From assembly GCA_903835005.1 (NCBI GenBank), contig CAILLK010000141.1, forward strand, positions 1 to 64,000: a stretch of DNA of 64,000 nucleotides. The letters run 5' to 3'. This document shows, one piece after another, positions 62,462 to 64,000 of this stretch (positions are counted from its first letter, which is position 1; every line of letters begins with the position of its first letter). The notes under the pieces were generated by a model, which was given only the letters and a program-made list of their open reading frames with translations, had not been told where the DNA came from and did not search any database. The translations under genes were made by a program, and so were the position numbers. This stretch comes from an uncultured Bacteroidota bacterium. GTDB taxonomy: Bacteria > Bacteroidota > Bacteroidia > Chitinophagales > Chitinophagaceae.

Positions 62462-64000
62462 TTACCTTATTACAAAAAAGCTCAGTGCAAACAGCACCAC
62501 TATTCCCAATACCATTACAAAAATGTAAAAGCCTACTTGTCCGCTCTGTAACAGACGCATCTTATCGCCACCCCATTTCACCGACTTTCCTACGCCGTTA
62601 ACCGCTGCATCAATACCCTTGCGCTCGGCATATTTGTCCAGGATGCCGGAGAGTGACTGAAGTGGTTTCACAATAATTGCATTGTACAACTCGTCTATGT
62701 ACCATTTATTTTCAAGAACCTTAGCCAATCCGGTACTTTCGGCAAACTTAGGTTTGCTGTTTACAGACCAGGCCACAATAATCATGATAACTACCACTAC
62801 AACAGAGATCCCCATGAGCATCCATTCCGTGCCTGCATCTAAATGATGAAGTCCGGAATTGGTAACGGCTGTGCTTAAGAAAGTATCAATAGCATTGTGC
62901 TCGCTCATTACTTCGGGCAAGCCAACATATCCACCGATAATGGATAAGATAGCCAATATTATAAGTGGCAACGTCATAGCCGCCGGACTTTCGTGCAGAT
63001 GATGCTGCTGATCTTCGGTACCCCGGAAATTGCCTGTGAAAGTAAGCACATACAAGCGGAACATATAGTAGGCCGTCATCATTGCTGCCAAAATACCCAA
63101 GGCATACAGTATAGGATCGTGGCTATATGCGGCTGCGAGAATAGCGTCTTTGGAGAAGAAACCGGAGAAACCGGGAATACCTGATATGGCCAGGCAACCA
63201 ATGAGGAAGGTGATCTGGGTAACCCGCATTTTCTTGCCGAGGCCACCCATTTTGCGGATGTCCTGCTCGCCACCCATAGCATGAATAACACTGCCTGAAC
63301 CGAGAAAGAGAAGAGCCTTGAAGAAGGCATGAGTCATAACATGGAATACCGCAGTAGTATAAGCGCCGACACCTAATGCCAGAAACATAAAGCCAAGCTG
63401 GCTTACGGTAGAATAGGCGAGTACTTTTTTAATATCGTATTGCCTGACAGCTATTGTAGCAGCCAGGATAGCAGTTGCCAAACCAATGATGGCAACCACA
63501 TGTAAAATCATAGGAGTAAGATTGTACAATGCACTGCTACGTGCTATCATATAGATACCTGCTGTAACCATTGTAGCAGCATGTATGAGCGCTGACACAG
63601 GAGTCGGGCCGGCCATCGCATCGGGCAACCAGGTATATAATGGTATCTGAGCGCTTTTGCCGGTAGCACCGATAAAAAAGCAAAGGGCAATCCAGCTCAT
63701 TGTAGATTGTGGCATAACCACCTGTGAATTGTGCAACTGACCGAAAAATTCGTTGTAAGAAAGCGTTCCGTAATTTACAAATACCAGCAGCATACCTACC
63801 AGGAAGCCCAGGTCGCCGATCCGGTTCATTACAAACGCTTTTTTGGCAGCATTGGTAAAATCGCGGTTCTTGAACCAGAAACCAATCAGTAAATAAGAGC
63901 AAAGTCCTACACCTTCCCAACCGATGAACATAATGAGGTAATTTGCCCCCAGCACCAGCAGTAACATGGAAAATACAAACAGGTTGAGATAGGCAAAGTA
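62462..64000 (-). CDS. nuoL: NADH-quinone oxidoreductase subunit L (5' end outside window)
   Basis: C-terminal 512 residues of the largest antiporter-like subunit of complex I. The frame stays open to the window edge (YFAYLNLFVFSM...), and about 120 residues of the N-terminus are missing. Recognisable parts are NYLIMFIGWEGVGLCSYLLI, GKSAQIPLYTWLPDAMAGPTPVSALIHAATMVTAGIY (split over two helices) and VLAYSTVSQLGFM. Near the C-terminus, NKWYIDELYNAIIVKPLQSL leads into the lateral amphipathic helix that runs along the membrane arm. An internal ATG at 63967 is not the true start. Confidence 0.94.
   Translation of the reverse strand, partial: YFAYLNLFVFSMLLLVLGANYLIMFIGWEGVGLCSYLLIGFWFKNRDFTNAAKKAFVMNRIGDLGFLVGMLLVFVNYGTLSYNEFFGQLHNSQVVMPQSTMSWIALCFFIGATGKSAQIPLYTWLPDAMAGPTPVSALIHAATMVTAGIYMIARSSALYNLTPMILHVVAIIGLATAILAATIAVRQYDIKKVLAYSTVSQLGFMFLALGVGAYTTAVFHVMTHAFFKALLFLGSGSVIHAMGGEQDIRKMGGLGKKMRVTQITFLIGCLAISGIPGFSGFFSKDAILAAAYSHDPILYALGILAAMMTAYYMFRLYVLTFTGNFRGTEDQQHHLHESPAAMTLPLIILAILSIIGGYVGLPEVMSEHNAIDTFLSTAVTNSGLHHLDAGTEWMLMGISVVVVVIMIIVAWSVNSKPKFAESTGLAKVLENKWYIDELYNAIIVKPLQSLSGILDKYAERKGIDAAVNGVGKSVKWGGDKMRLLQSGQVGFYIFVMVLGIVVLFALSFFVIR

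Overview
The window comes from a Bacteroidota chromosome, most likely a Chitinophagales/Sphingobacteriales-type gliding soil or freshwater bacterium. This rests on a gldKLMN type IX secretion (T9SS)/gliding operon, giant secreted proteins with T9SS C-terminal domains, a Bacteroidota-style dcw cluster lacking murF and ddl, a PASTA-ended FtsI, and many promoters of the Bacteroidota type (TAnnTTTG) with no Shine-Dalgarno sequences. There are no rRNA or tRNA genes and no recognisable insertion sequence.

Layout. 0-14 kb is mostly minus-strand envelope genes: the 3' end of a T9SS cargo protein, an M16 zinc peptidase, a 1517-aa SprB-like repeat protein, dcd, a YafQ-type toxin-antitoxin pair, a LEA-like lipoprotein and an M1 peptidase fused to a probable outer-membrane barrel. 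14.3-31.3 kb is plus-strand: a thioredoxin-fold DUF255 protein, gldK-gldL-gldM-gldN, comB, and a giant 2311-aa T9SS adhesin paired with an OmpA/TSP3 outer-membrane protein. 31.3-33.5 kb holds a secreted ricin-type lectin, a 47-aa His-rich lipoprotein, an unknown 120-aa protein and a DnaA-box cluster. 33.5-50.2 kb is the division and cell wall (dcw) cluster mraZ-rsmH-ftsL-ftsI-murE-mraY-murD-ftsW-murG-murC-ftsQ-ftsA-ftsZ. 50.3-53 kb has a small secreted protein, an SGNH-like protein and a second M16 peptidase. 53.5-59.4 kb is an accessory/defence island: a phage-terminase-like HTH protein, a PemK/MazF-like two-gene module, and a type IV restriction pair (EVE-McrB and McrC). 59.4-64 kb is the complex I tail nuoL(partial)-nuoM-nuoN on the minus strand.

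How the parts relate. GldK/L/M/N form the T9SS motor and ring. The three large proteins carrying type A or type B C-terminal domains are its likely cargo, and the OmpA partner probably anchors the adhesin to the wall. The dcw block is one colinear transcription group with several 1-nt overlaps.

The most unusual signal is a family of four ~68-bp imperfect-palindrome repeats. They occur as two direct-repeat pairs, and each pair brackets a small two-gene toxin-antitoxin-like module in the same orientation relative to the module. This looks like a cassette arrangement and may be an undescribed way of mobilising such modules.
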